From NCBI RefSeq assembly GCF_003992125.1, contig NZ_RQUY01000005.1, positions 43,365 through 107,364 of the forward strand: a stretch of DNA of 64,000 nt, in the 5' to 3' direction. This DNA comes from Veillonella caviae. Its GTDB lineage: Bacteria; Bacillota; Negativicutes; Veillonellales; Veillonellaceae. This document shows, piece by piece, positions 1 to 9,196 of the stretch. The translations under genes were made by a program, and so were the position numbers. Every line of letters begins with the position of its first letter. Within the stretch, counting starts at the first letter, position 1. Under the pieces are notes generated by a model. The model saw nothing but the letters and a program-made list of their open reading frames with translations, was not told the origin of the DNA and did no database searches.

Positions 1-2768
1 ACTTTAATGGAATCAGTAGTAATAGCATTGTTCATCAAAATAGTAATATTACCATTTGCATCAATTTCAGTGGTCAAGTTGTCTGCACTATACGTATGCC
101 CAGCTTGCTTAGCTGTACCTTGTACGGTTACTGTGCTACCCAATTTAGCATTGTATGTAGTGCCACTGTTCGCTGCAAAGTTAAGACCTTTACCTATTTC
201 AGTCGTGTTATTTGTGACACGATTATCAATATTGTTCACCGTATTAGCGATGTTATCTACAACATTTTTGCTAGCTACGTTTTTAAGGACTACATCATTA
301 CTTACAGAACCATTTGCATTTTGTACTTTCAAGGTAATATTACCATCTGTATCTACAGCATATTTACCTTCAGAACCATCTACTGGGTTCGCTACTAAGC
401 GCATATCTTGATTTAATGTATTGGTTAAATCAAGTTTGACAGAAGTGCCATCGTTTTTAGTCAATGTCACGGTTTTACCATCTGCTGAAGTCGTAGCACC
501 TGTTACATAGTAATCATGTAAATCAGTTACATCCACTGTTAAACCGTTTGTACCGGTTAATTTTGCTGTACCTGTACCATTATCTGCATAGGTTGCTGTA
601 CCACCTGTAACGTATTTATCATTAGCTGACGTAATTTGTTTTACATCATCAATGTTCGCTGCATTCGTACCTGTATCTCCACCAGAGGCTACATTGGTAA
701 TTTGTTTGCCACCTGCGTTGATACCGCCCGTTGTGATGGATGGACCGTTTTGAATGGTCATACCACCGTTATTGATAGTTGTACCACCAATAATCACAGA
801 ACCTGCATCAGTGAGGTTGATGTCTTTAGCCAGTTGTACTTTAAGCTTGCCATCCTTAGCATTCACACCGATGTTATTATCTGTCAATTTGTCAGCTGCT
901 GCACCACCTACGATGTCTACTTGTTCATTCAATTTCTTAGTAATAACAGTTGTGTTATCACCTTTGAATGTAAGTCCATCGTTCATAGTGGCTACTTGGT
1001 GAGTATTGTTATTGCTATCTGTGTAGACAATACGATCTGCACTTGTTGTAGAACCTACTGGATTGTTCACAGATGGATCTAGGGTTGCTTTTCCACTACC
1101 AGTTGTAATATCGATGGATACACCAGATGCACCATCAGCACCTTTAGGGCCTGTTAAGCCAATATGACCTACACCGTCTTTACCAGCAATGGATACAGCG
1201 TCTTTACCGTCTTTACCAGCAATGCCTACTTTACCATCTACGCCGTCTTTAGCGTTAGGACCTGTAATAGATACGCCATCCTTACCATCTTTACCGACTT
1301 TAACGGAGTTAGCCGAAATGGCATCGTCCATCTTAATGGTAATATTACCATTTGCATCAATTTCAGTGGTCAAGTTGTCCGCACTATATGTATGACCATC
1401 TTGTTTAGCTATACCTTGTACAGTGATAGTACTACCCAATTTAGCATTGTATGTAGTGCCTTCGTTCGCTGCAAAGTTAAGGCCTTTACCGATTTCGTTC
1501 GTGTTATTTGTCACACGGTTATCGATATTATTCACTGTATTAGTGAGATTGTCTACACTTGTTTTGCTAGCCACGTCTTTAAGAATTACATCATTACTTA
1601 CAGAACCATCTGCATTTTGGACTTTCAAGGTAATATTGCCGTTTGTATCTACAGCGTACTTACCATCTGCAGCATCTGGGTTCACGACTAATCGCATATC
1701 TTGATTTAATGTGTTGGTTAAATCAAGTTTGACAGAAGTGCCATCGTTTTTAGTCAATGTCACGGTTTTACCATCTGTAGAAGTCGTCGCCCCTGTAATG
1801 TAGTAATCGTGTAAACCATTAACAGTAGCTGTCAAGCCATTAGTACCAGTGAGTTCAGCTGTACCTGTACCATTATCTGCATAGGTTGCTGTACCGCCTG
1901 TAACGTATTTATCACCTGCAACTGTACCGGTTTTAATGTCATCAGCGACTTTTTTCAATTGGTCTTCTGTAGCAGCACGGCCACTAGCAATGTTATTAGC
2001 ATCCCAGCTCGTATTGCTTAAGCCAGTCACATAGTTACCTTCACCTGCATTAGCACCACCGCCAGCTTGTGTACCCATTTTAGTACCGCCAGCTGTTACC
2101 GTCTTAGCAATCACAATATCATCTGCTAAGGCAAATCCTACCTTACCATTTTCTGCTTTTGTTACGATTTGGTTCGCTGTACCATTAAATGCTACGGATT
2201 CGCTCAATGTATTTTGACCACTCGTGCTGTTATCCCCTGTATATTTCAAATTGAGGTTGTCTGCTACTGTATCGTAGTTAACACCAACTGTGTATGTGCG
2301 GTTGCTACTATCGGTTGTACCTACTGGAGCAGGCGTTACTGTAATAGCACCTGTACCTGCTACATCTGTAATAGTGTTTGTATCATTAGCTTTCGAAATG
2401 CGTGCCACATCATCGATGTTCGCTGCATTCGTACCTGTATCGCCACCAGAGGCTACATTGGTAATTTGGTTACCACCCATAGATACATCACCATTAGTAA
2501 TCTTAATCGGTTTATTACTATCTGCTGAATTAGTAATAGTCAAACCACTGTTATTCACTACCGTATTACCTGTTGTAATCGAGCCATCTGCAGTTAAGTT
2601 GATGTTTTTTGCCAATTGTACTTTCAACTTGCCATCGTTAGTAGCATTCACACCGATGTTGTTATCTGTCAATGCGCCTGTAGCACCGCCTACGATGTCC
2701 AACTGCTCATTTAATTTCTTAGTAATAACAGTTGCATCATCGCCTTTAAATTTGAGGCCATCGTCCAA
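1..2768 (-). CDS. Trimeric autotransporter adhesin, stalk repeats (third frame, partial at left edge)
   Basis: From 2768 leftward the minus strand is open in a third frame to the window edge. It reads LDDGLKFKGDDATVITKKL, then LDIVGGATGALTDNNIGVN, ASGGDTGTNAANIDDV and GRAATEDQLKKVADDI, all standard motifs of Hia/YadA-type stalks (Trp-ring, GIN and KG-type elements). Around 1140-1310 a collagen-like stretch of GKDG/GPN/GVDG triplets is followed by a roughly 190-residue module. That module recurs almost unchanged at 40-600, an in-frame repeat of 1296 bp (432 codons). No start codon or ribosome binding site belongs to this segment; it is the downstream part of the frameshifted gene, and the C-terminal anchor is beyond the window. 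Confidence 0.75.
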   Translation of the reverse strand, partial: MDDGLKFKGDDATVITKKLNEQLDIVGGATGALTDNNIGVNATNDGKLKVQLAKNINLTADGSITTGNTVVNNSGLTITNSADSNKPIKITNGDVSMGGNQITNVASGGDTGTNAANIDDVARISKANDTNTITDVAGTGAITVTPAPVGTTDSSNRTYTVGVNYDTVADNLNLKYTGDNSTSGQNTLSESVAFNGTANQIVTKAENGKVGFALADDIVIAKTVTAGGTKMGTQAGGGANAGEGNYVTGLSNTSWDANNIASGRAATEDQLKKVADDIKTGTVAGDKYVTGGTATYADNGTGTAELTGTNGLTATVNGLHDYYITGATTSTDGKTVTLTKNDGTSVKLDLTNTLNQDMRLVVNPDAADGKYAVDTNGNITLKVQNADGSVSNDVILKDVASKTSVDNLTNTVNNIDNRVTNNTNEIGKGLNFAANEGTTYNAKLGSTITVQGIAKQDGHTYSADNLTTEIDANGNITIKMDDAISANSVKVGKDGKDGVSITGPNAKDGVDGKVGIAGKDGKDAVSIAGKDGVGHIGLTGPKGADGASGVSIDITTGSGKATLDPSVNNPVGSTTSADRIVYTDSNNNTHQVATMNDGLTFKGDNTTVITKKLNEQVDIVGGAAADKLTDNNIGVNAKDGKLKVQLAKDINLTDAGSVIIGGTTINNGGMTIQNGPSITTGGINAGGKQITNVASGGDTGTNAANIDDVKQITSANDKYVTGGTATYADNGTGTAKLTGTNGLTVDVTDLHDYYVTGATTSADGKTVTLTKNDGTSVKLDLTNTLNQDMRLVANPVDGSEGKYAVDTDGNITLKVQNANGSVSNDVVLKNVASKNVVDNIANTVNNIDNRVTNNTTEIGKGLNFAANSGTTYNAKLGSTVTVQGTAKQAGHTYSADNLTTEIDANGNITILMNNAITTDSIK

Positions 2769-3934
2769 TGTGGATATGTATGATTCTCACCATTGGTCTC
2801 GTACACAATACGCGTAATATCTGTACCATCTACGCCTGGTTTACCATTCACTCCATTTTGACCTGGTTGGCCTTTTTCGGTTTTGATAATAGTTGTGCTA
2901 TACCCTTGTTTACCATCGGCTCCTGGTACACCATCTTTACCTGCGATACCAATAGAGCCTTCTTTGCCGTCTTTACCATCTTTGCCAACTGTCACACTAT
3001 TACCTGTGATATCTTGTTTCATCATAATCGTAATGTTGCCGTCATCATCAATGGTTGTAGTCAAGTTGTCTGTGCGGTAGTCTGCAATATTCGTTGCATC
3101 GCTACCTTTAATACTAATCGTATCGCCTAGGTTGCGTTTCACTACTTTATAGTCATTGCCGTTTTTCGTATTAGTTTCAAAACTCAAACCGTTATTAACT
3201 TTTGTAGTGATAGTATCTACCGCTGATTTAGAGGCTAGATCTGTCAGTTTAACCGTTTTAGTAGCACCATTGCCCACAGAATCTACAATGTTAAGCGTTA
3301 CAGATCCATCATCAGCTACTGTGTAAGCTTCGTTATGATTCGTACCTGCCCCTGTTAATTGGTAGTCACTCATACCATAGCCACTCAAAACAGATGCCAA
3401 GTCTACATCAAAGGTAGCGCCACTTAAGCGAGTAAATTGAACCGTTGTAGATTTACCACCTGCTGTAGCTGGTTTCACAGTCGCACCCGTTACATAGTCA
3501 TCCTTAAAACCTGTGAGAGTTACAGTAGTGCCATCATTACGTGTTAAGTTAACTGTACCTGTTGCATTTCCCTGTGTACCTGCATACGTTACATTACCAC
3601 CATTCACATAAGTATTAGCGGCATTCACCGTATATGTGGTTACATTGTTAGCTGTACTCGAAGATACTGTTACATTATTACCTTGTTGCACCACGACAGA
3701 ATCTTTAGCTACAGATTTAATGGCATTATTAGACACATTGAAACTTACTGAATTTCCATTAACTGTAGCTGTCGTATTAGTTCCATTAACAAAATTAATA
3801 CCCGTGCCAAGGCTAGTACTTCCTTTTGAGGTACCATTCGCTGACAAGCCCAAATTATCTACATTAACAGTATAGGCTATACCACCTGACGTATTCGTTC
3901 CTGTTGTTACACTTGTAACATTTGTGCCTTTCAC
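2711..3934 (-). CDS. Trimeric autotransporter adhesin, stalk fragment (frameshifted continuation)
   Basis: This 407-codon frame continues the adhesin after the first shift. Its ATG only arises from the overlap with the upstream stop (ATGA) and has no ribosome binding site, so it is unlikely to be an independent gene. It holds stalk repeats with YVTGATVKPA and LTGFKDDYVTGA motifs typical of Hia/YadA stalks. Near its end is a collagen-like Gly-X-Y run (GKDGKDGKEG, GVPGADGKQG, GQPGQNGVNGKPG). The frame derails after YETNGENHTYP and ends in unrelated sequence (HWTMASNLKAMMQ). The correct frame resumes at about 2768 with LDDGLKFKGDDATVITKKL, so a second single-base loss is inferred. Confidence 0.75.
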   Translation of the reverse strand: MKGTNVTSVTTGTNTSGGIAYTVNVDNLGLSANGTSKGSTSLGTGINFVNGTNTTATVNGNSVSFNVSNNAIKSVAKDSVVVQQGNNVTVSSSTANNVTTYTVNAANTYVNGGNVTYAGTQGNATGTVNLTRNDGTTVTLTGFKDDYVTGATVKPATAGGKSTTVQFTRLSGATFDVDLASVLSGYGMSDYQLTGAGTNHNEAYTVADDGSVTLNIVDSVGNGATKTVKLTDLASKSAVDTITTKVNNGLSFETNTKNGNDYKVVKRNLGDTISIKGSDATNIADYRTDNLTTTIDDDGNITIMMKQDITGNSVTVGKDGKDGKEGSIGIAGKDGVPGADGKQGYSTTIIKTEKGQPGQNGVNGKPGVDGTDITRIVYETNGENHTYPHWTMASNLKAMMQLLLLRN

Positions 3935-6219
3935 AACAGTGCTATGTTTCCCTGCTTCTGTTTTGCCGTATTCGCCACATCAGATACAGATTTCAATTGA
4001 TCTTCTGTAGCTGCTCGACCGCTCACTGGTTCAGTAGTACCTACTACCCAAGTCTTATTGCTCAACCCAGTAATGTAAGAATTACCTGAGCTATCTTTTG
4101 TCATAGCAGGACCATCCGAAATAGTTATGCCATTCGAGTTAATTGTTGTGTTTTGACCAGTACTAGATCCTGCCACAAAAGTAGGAGCTGTTACAGTTCT
4201 TTCAAAGGTAGGATTTTCCTTCATAAGGATTTCTACCTTCTCTACACCACTATCATCGGTTTTACGATACACCTCAAGATTATTTCCCGTATACCGATCA
4301 TCACCAACAGTATATTTTTCAATACTTTCAAATTGAATCGTTTTATTATCTGATGAAGACCAAGTGCTACCCGTACTATCTTCCGCTAAACTGCTAGAAC
4401 CACCCGTTCTTTCACCTTTCAAGGTAATAGAACCAGGTGTACTTGTTTGTACATCGGTTTTCTTAGCATATGCGGAATCATCAAAGTTAATAGTAATAGT
4501 ATCCCCTGACGCACTGGTACTAATAGGACCTGATGTGGCACCAATTACATTTAATTTTCCACTCCATACATTAACTTTACCGTTAGAACTATTATTACCA
4601 CCTAACTGTAATGTGGTAGATTTCAATTGTCCCACATTAACAGCATCAGTATCATTAGTACCGCCTGCAACACCGACAATTTGACGCGTCAAACTGCCAT
4701 CGGCTTTACCAACAGACACAGCACCTACATTATTACCATTGATACTAGTAGAGGATGTGAAAGTTCCATTGCTACCAGCATAGGTAGACCAAGTCTGTTT
4801 AGCGGCTACTTTATTTCCAGCTGTAGCTGCTTCAGACGCATACCCAATAGCAACGCCCCCTGCAGCAGAAGTGGTAGCATTATTACCAAATGCAGATGCT
4901 CTCACAGCAGTAGCACGAGAGTTTTCCCCTAATGCTACAGTACCTGTACTATCAGCAGTAGCCCCAAATCCAAGAGCTACCGAGTAATCAGAACTCACCG
5001 CACTACCACCAAGGGATGTGGAATGATCGCTAGCAGATGAACTGCCCCCAATAGAAATAGAGCTTTCACCAGTTGCAGTAGCATCACCAACTGCAACGGT
5101 ATTAGATCCTGTTGCAGAAGAGCTGTACCCTAATGCAGTAGATTTATCACCACTAGCAGTAGACTCGACACCTACTGCCATAGATTGTGTATTACTAGCC
5201 GCCGATTTTCTACCAATTGCAACGGCATCAACATTACTCGCCTTCGAATCAGTACCCATAGCAATAGTATCTGTATTGCTAGCAGTAGCACCTTCCGGAT
5301 TATGCCCAGGAGCCGATGCAGAAGACACCCCAATAGCCAAGCTACGTAATCCCGTACCTTGTGCACCAGGCCCTAACGCTACCGAATGATCCCCAGAGGA
5401 ATTCGTATAGCGACCTAATGCCAAGGATCCATTCCCTGAGCTGCGAGCACCATAGGACATGGCCACACTACTACTATTAGTAGCTTGTGTATTACCACCA
5501 AGAGCAATGGCATAAGCACCAGATGAACCTGGAGTCGAACTTTTTGAATCTACAGGGTCCTTACCAGCTACAGCACTGGCGCCGATAGCAATAGCATATT
5601 GACTTTTTGTTGTTGCCCCTGTACCCTCTTTAATATTTCCATTACTATCGGATTCCCCATTACCAATGGCTAAGGAAAACTCACCATTTGCAACAGCGCT
5701 TCTCCCAATAGCCATAGAGGCCAATGCATTAGCATTACTCCCTGCACCCAAAGCTGTTGCGTTTTGTGCCGCTTTAGTAGACCATCCAATAGCCGTCGCA
5801 TAATTGCCATTCCCATCTCCTTGATTCCCTGCTATAGTCTCGGATTTAGCATTAATTACACGAGCTCCACGACCTACAAGAGTAACATAACTGGCTGGTT
5901 CAAAATCTTCTGTAGATGCTGCCGTACCATGTCCTAATACTACATTTTGATCAAGCCCTGCATTCTTAGTATCCAGCTTTGTAATTTCCGCCCCCTGCAC
6001 AGGCATAGACATAGCGATTCCTATTAAAGCACCGATTAATATTCCTCTACCCATACCCCTATTAGCACAAAAAGGCGCCATACCTTTCCATTCCTGAAAT
6101 TGGTTGACGCCTAAATTAATACTACGTAATTTGTTTTTACCATGATTATTCGCTTTTTCAGATACAACAACATAACACTGTCGCACAGAATTCCAAATAA
6201 CCTTGTAAATCTTGTTCAT
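3931..6219 (-). CDS. Trimeric autotransporter adhesin, N-terminal fragment (ESPR, signal peptide, YadA-like head)
   Basis: Surface adhesin of the YadA/Hia (type Vc secretion) family. I place the start at 6219: GGAAGGAG lies 11 bases upstream, and the protein then opens with MNKIYKVIWN, the extended signal peptide region typical of this family; an earlier in-frame ATG at 6252 lacks this support. A hydrophobic signal core follows at residues 58-73, with likely cleavage after VQG (about residue 76). Residues about 100-430 are head repeats of the S-x-A-x-G-x-x-A type (AIGWSTKAA, ALGAGSNAN, AVGDATATG). A neck/Trp-ring-like segment with GTNDTDAVNVGQL is near residue 505. The frame ends prematurely after NTAKQKQGNIALL because of a one-base shift; the stop overlaps the next frame. 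The -10-like TATAAT elements at 6300-6335 (minus strand) may form the promoter. Confidence 0.85.
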   Translation of the reverse strand: MNKIYKVIWNSVRQCYVVVSEKANNHGKNKLRSINLGVNQFQEWKGMAPFCANRGMGRGILIGALIGIAMSMPVQGAEITKLDTKNAGLDQNVVLGHGTAASTEDFEPASYVTLVGRGARVINAKSETIAGNQGDGNGNYATAIGWSTKAAQNATALGAGSNANALASMAIGRSAVANGEFSLAIGNGESDSNGNIKEGTGATTKSQYAIAIGASAVAGKDPVDSKSSTPGSSGAYAIALGGNTQATNSSSVAMSYGARSSGNGSLALGRYTNSSGDHSVALGPGAQGTGLRSLAIGVSSASAPGHNPEGATASNTDTIAMGTDSKASNVDAVAIGRKSAASNTQSMAVGVESTASGDKSTALGYSSSATGSNTVAVGDATATGESSISIGGSSSASDHSTSLGGSAVSSDYSVALGFGATADSTGTVALGENSRATAVRASAFGNNATTSAAGGVAIGYASEAATAGNKVAAKQTWSTYAGSNGTFTSSTSINGNNVGAVSVGKADGSLTRQIVGVAGGTNDTDAVNVGQLKSTTLQLGGNNSSNGKVNVWSGKLNVIGATSGPISTSASGDTITINFDDSAYAKKTDVQTSTPGSITLKGERTGGSSSLAEDSTGSTWSSSDNKTIQFESIEKYTVGDDRYTGNNLEVYRKTDDSGVEKVEILMKENPTFERTVTAPTFVAGSSTGQNTTINSNGITISDGPAMTKDSSGNSYITGLSNKTWVVGTTEPVSGRAATEDQLKSVSDVANTAKQKQGNIALL

Positions 6220-6396
6220 AATGCCTCGAACTCCTTCCACATCCATTTCCAACTCATACGCTAAAAAAGCAATATAAATTAAAAAGACCTAATAAAAGTA
6301 TCACCTTCCGATTATACAACACCATTATACTCCACTTTTATATATATTTCACCACTTAATTCATCCATATATCAGGTTTTTCTCAATTCTAAAGAA

Positions 6397-7419
6397 CTAC
6401 AACTTCATCATCTCCCCAAATGTCCCTACATTCACAAACATGTATTGTGTTGTTTTCAGCATTTGCACCATCAAAATGGCACCTGTACCTTCACCCATAG
6501 CCATTTGGGCTTGAATTGGCACGTCCTGATTTTTAATTCCCACTTCATTAAGGGCTATTTCCATACCTGTTTCTCGAGAATGGTGCGATGGTATAGCAAA
6601 ATGTTTCACATTATCATCCATGTGTACCGCACAGGCAGCAGCCACAGCAGAGATAAACCCATCAATAACGAACGGAACTCGTTTCGTTGCACATTCAATC
6701 ATGGCACCAGTCATAGCGGCAATATCAAATCCACCTACACAGGCGATGATATGGGGTACAGTATCAAGGTTTCCTTTATGGAAATCGAGAGCTGATTGTA
6801 CAAAATCTAGTTTTCGCTTCATCAAATCTGGTTTATTAGGCCATGATCCAGGGCCTACGGTATCTTCTACAGGTCTTCCAGTCAAAGCGGACAAAACTGC
6901 TGCCGATGTGGTGGTGTTACCCAACCCCATTTCACCAAAAGAAATTACATTAACCCCTTGTTCTACGTGATATGCGACGCGTTCGCGACCAGCCGTAAAG
7001 GCACTCTCAAATTCATCTGCCGTCATGGCCTGATGATTTAAAATATTCTTTGTACCTTTCGCCACCTTACAATTCACACCAATACCATCATCACTGGCAA
7101 CACCCACATCTACTACTTCGTAAGGAATATGATTAAATTCACAAAAATGTGTAGCCGCCGTATGACCTAGCACCATGTTGCGGGACTGCTTTTGGGTTAC
7201 TTCGTAATTGTAGCCCACATATCCTTCCATATTGCAACCATTATCAGCGGCAAAAATAATATGCTGAGGACGTATAGTATCATCGATGCGCCCCCAAGCG
7301 CGACAAATTTTCCTAAAATACATTTCCCACAATCCAAGCCCACCAGGAATCAGACATTTCGCTTGAATGAATGTATTTAATTCTTGGTCCAAATCGTGGA
7401 CGGTTTGACTATCGTTCAT
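6397..7419 (-). CDS. cobT: Nicotinate-nucleotide--dimethylbenzimidazole phosphoribosyltransferase
   Basis: CobT transfers phosphoribose from nicotinate mononucleotide to 5,6-dimethylbenzimidazole (or another base), making the alpha-riboside phosphate for the lower ligand of cobalamin. The family signature is clear: GEMGLGNTTTSAAV, CVGGFDIAAMTGA, DGFISAVAA, a SHHSRETG segment and the C-terminal MAMGEGTGA with the catalytic glutamate. The protein is 340 residues, normal for the family. I start it at 7419 because AAAGAG lies just upstream and MNDSQTVHDL matches the usual N-terminus; an ATG-like start at 7443 is possible but less supported. It stands alone here, with no other cobalamin gene and no recognisable cobalamin riboswitch upstream. 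Veillonella uses B12 for methylmalonyl-CoA mutase (established knowledge), which makes the gene plausible. Confidence 0.93.
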   Translation of the reverse strand: MNDSQTVHDLDQELNTFIQAKCLIPGGLGLWEMYFRKICRAWGRIDDTIRPQHIIFAADNGCNMEGYVGYNYEVTQKQSRNMVLGHTAATHFCEFNHIPYEVVDVGVASDDGIGVNCKVAKGTKNILNHQAMTADEFESAFTAGRERVAYHVEQGVNVISFGEMGLGNTTTSAAVLSALTGRPVEDTVGPGSWPNKPDLMKRKLDFVQSALDFHKGNLDTVPHIIACVGGFDIAAMTGAMIECATKRVPFVIDGFISAVAAACAVHMDDNVKHFAIPSHHSRETGMEIALNEVGIKNQDVPIQAQMAMGEGTGAILMVQMLKTTQYMFVNVGTFGEMMKL

Positions 7420-7567
7420 AATAACTCTTTCTATGTAACACAATTCATCGACAATTATTTCAGATATGGTGCTTTCGTCACCTCACTATTTTTTTGCCAA
7501 TGAAACGCAATCTGTATCTATATCTAAATTTCCTGTTTTTCCTTGTGAAAGTATACCATAAAACGCA

Positions 7568-7599
7568 AGAAAGACCCAATCAAAAGATTGGGTCTTTCT
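7568..7599 (-). terminator. Hairpin terminator downstream of the symporter gene
   Basis: A 14-bp perfect stem (AGAAAGACCCAATC and complement) with an AAAA loop lies just past the symporter stop and before cobT. T-rich flanks are modest. It separates the two co-directional genes. Confidence 0.75.
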
Positions 7600-7675
7600 G
7601 CAATATTAAACAACTATTCTATCCTTATAATCAACAGTTTGTAGTAACCACTATAAGCATACTACATCTAGTATT

Positions 7676-8989
7676 CTATGCTCCTTGGAATGATGGACTT
7701 TCACCATCATTATCGCCAAGCGTACCTTCTAAATCATGATCAACCATAGCACATACAGAGGCATCAGACCATACATTTTCAGCAGTTTCAATCATATCAA
7801 TGATAGTATAGATCGGTAAGATAATACCAAGCAAACCGATAGGTGCACCGATAGAACTCATCAAAGACAATGTCAAGAAGTAACAACCCATTGGAACACC
7901 TGCATTACCGACAGCAGCGAGAACAGCAATGAACAACCACGCAATCATGGTTCCCATAGTCAATTCGATGCCCGCATTTTGCATGACAAATAAGGACGTA
8001 ACGAGAATGAAAGCGGCACAACCGTTCATGTTAATAGTAGTACAGATTGGTAATACGAAACGAGCCACTGCAGGATGGGCTTTCAAATTAGATTCAGCAG
8101 ACGCCAATGTAACAGGCAGTGTAGCAGCAGAGGATTTTGTAAACAAAGCTACAGCTACAGCAGGAGACATTTTACGAAATACATCTAATGGATTTAAACC
8201 ACGGAATAATAAGAACAATGGGATAATAATAAAGAATTGAATCAAATTACCGCCGATGACAACAGCTGTATATTTACCGAGGGCACCGACGATAACGCCT
8301 GCTTCGATTTGTGCGGACAATTGTGCAGCAAAGGCGAGGATACCGATTGGCAATACATACAATAACGCTTTGATTAAAGTAAACAACAACTCTTGTAAAC
8401 CGAAGAGAACTTTTAACACCGCTTCACGGCCTTCTGTTTTAGGCATGAATGCAAAAGCAAGACCTACAGAAGCAGAGATAAACATAACGGACAATACATT
8501 ACCTTGCAAGTATGGTTGCAATATATTGTTTGGAATGACCGACAAGAAATGATCGTAATACGTTACGGTACCTAGTTTTTCAGGTACAGCTGCTGCGCCA
8601 GCACCGATAATATCTAGTGGTAAATTATTTGGTGCAATGTAGAGATACAAACCTAACCCCACCGCTGCAGCACAAATAGTAGTTAGCAATGTATATACCA
8701 ATGCATGTCCAAAAATTCGTCCCGTATCTTTCTTAGCTCCTAAAGCAGATAAAGTGGTAATAACCGCTAAAGATACTGTTGGAATAGCAATAAATTGGAA
8801 TAAACGAGTAAACACTGCAGCAATAAAATTAAATAATTCATTCAATGCTGGTATGTTTTGCCAACCTAAAATAGCACCGATAATAAGAGCGCCCATCCAC
8901 AAAATAAATTGACGCAATTTACCTTGACCACGGCTTTGGAGCGTTATCTCCTCTGCCAATTTGTCAACGTTTCTGTTGTTTTCCGACAT
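7676..8989 (-). CDS. Dicarboxylate/amino acid:cation symporter (DAACS family)
   Basis: Inner-membrane secondary transporter of the glutamate/dicarboxylate:Na+/H+ symporter family, 437 residues, with eight or so hydrophobic helices. The family core is present in the C-terminal half: a serine-rich re-entrant loop (TKSSAATLPVTLASAE, about residue 290) followed by TTINMNGCAAF, the counterpart of the NMDGT cation-binding motif, here altered to NMNGC. The substrate (glutamate, aspartate, C4-dicarboxylate or serine/threonine) cannot be decided from sequence alone. The gene is bracketed by strong hairpins at 9026-9068 and 7568-7599, so it is probably a single-gene transcript. An ATG at 8989 starts MSENNRNVDK. 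Confidence 0.88.
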   Translation of the reverse strand: MSENNRNVDKLAEEITLQSRGQGKLRQFILWMGALIIGAILGWQNIPALNELFNFIAAVFTRLFQFIAIPTVSLAVITTLSALGAKKDTGRIFGHALVYTLLTTICAAAVGLGLYLYIAPNNLPLDIIGAGAAAVPEKLGTVTYYDHFLSVIPNNILQPYLQGNVLSVMFISASVGLAFAFMPKTEGREAVLKVLFGLQELLFTLIKALLYVLPIGILAFAAQLSAQIEAGVIVGALGKYTAVVIGGNLIQFFIIIPLFLLFRGLNPLDVFRKMSPAVAVALFTKSSAATLPVTLASAESNLKAHPAVARFVLPICTTINMNGCAAFILVTSLFVMQNAGIELTMGTMIAWLFIAVLAAVGNAGVPMGCYFLTLSLMSSIGAPIGLLGIILPIYTIIDMIETAENVWSDASVCAMVDHDLEGTLGDNDGESPSFQGA

Positions 8990-9025
8990 AATAACACCTC
9001 ATAACTCTAAATTCGAGACCCTACA

Positions 9026-9068
9026 CATAAACAAAACCCCAGCCCTAAGGGGCTGGGATTTGTTTATG
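9026..9068 (-). terminator. Strong hairpin terminator between alcohol dehydrogenase and symporter genes
   Basis: CATAAACAAA and TTTGTTTATG form the outer stem and CCCAGCCC/GGGCTGGG the inner stem around a TAAG loop. It lies between two minus-strand genes and would end the alcohol dehydrogenase transcript. Confidence 0.75.
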
Positions 9069-9196
9069 CTCTATTCAGAACATATCCTAGTCTCTTTTTT
9101 CTAAAACCTATTATATGAATATGTTTTAGAAATGTCAAATATATTTTCACTTTCAAATGTATAACACTAATTTTTCATGACTACAGAGTCATAAAA

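Larger units (their letters stand above)
1..6219 (-). pseudogene. Trimeric autotransporter adhesin gene, 5' part, two frameshifts, runs off left edge
   Basis: This is the whole reading of the adhesin locus. Three consecutive minus-strand reading frames encode one continuous YadA/Hia-like architecture: extended signal peptide and head repeats (6219-3931), a first stalk segment (3934-2711) and further stalk repeats (2768-1). The frame changes twice. Near 3945-3955 a run of four A (coding strand) would have to be five to read NTAKTEAGKHSTVVKG. Near 2768-2780 one base is missing before LDDGLKFKGDD. The gene is therefore disrupted as it stands, unless the shifts are sequencing errors or phase-variable. 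The 3' end with the membrane-anchor barrel lies outside the window. Translation of the last frame is open to base 1. Confidence 0.8.

Noticed and set aside
1..2528. Several plus-strand reading frames opposite the adhesin repeats (up to 175 codons)
   Set aside because: They mirror the repetitive minus-strand adhesin, encode no recognisable domain and lack ribosome binding sites; the minus-strand reading has clear stalk motifs.
3931..3960. Phase variation as the explanation for frameshift 1
   Set aside because: The tract is only four A; phase-variable homopolymers are usually eight or more. Kept as a possibility in the finding but not called.
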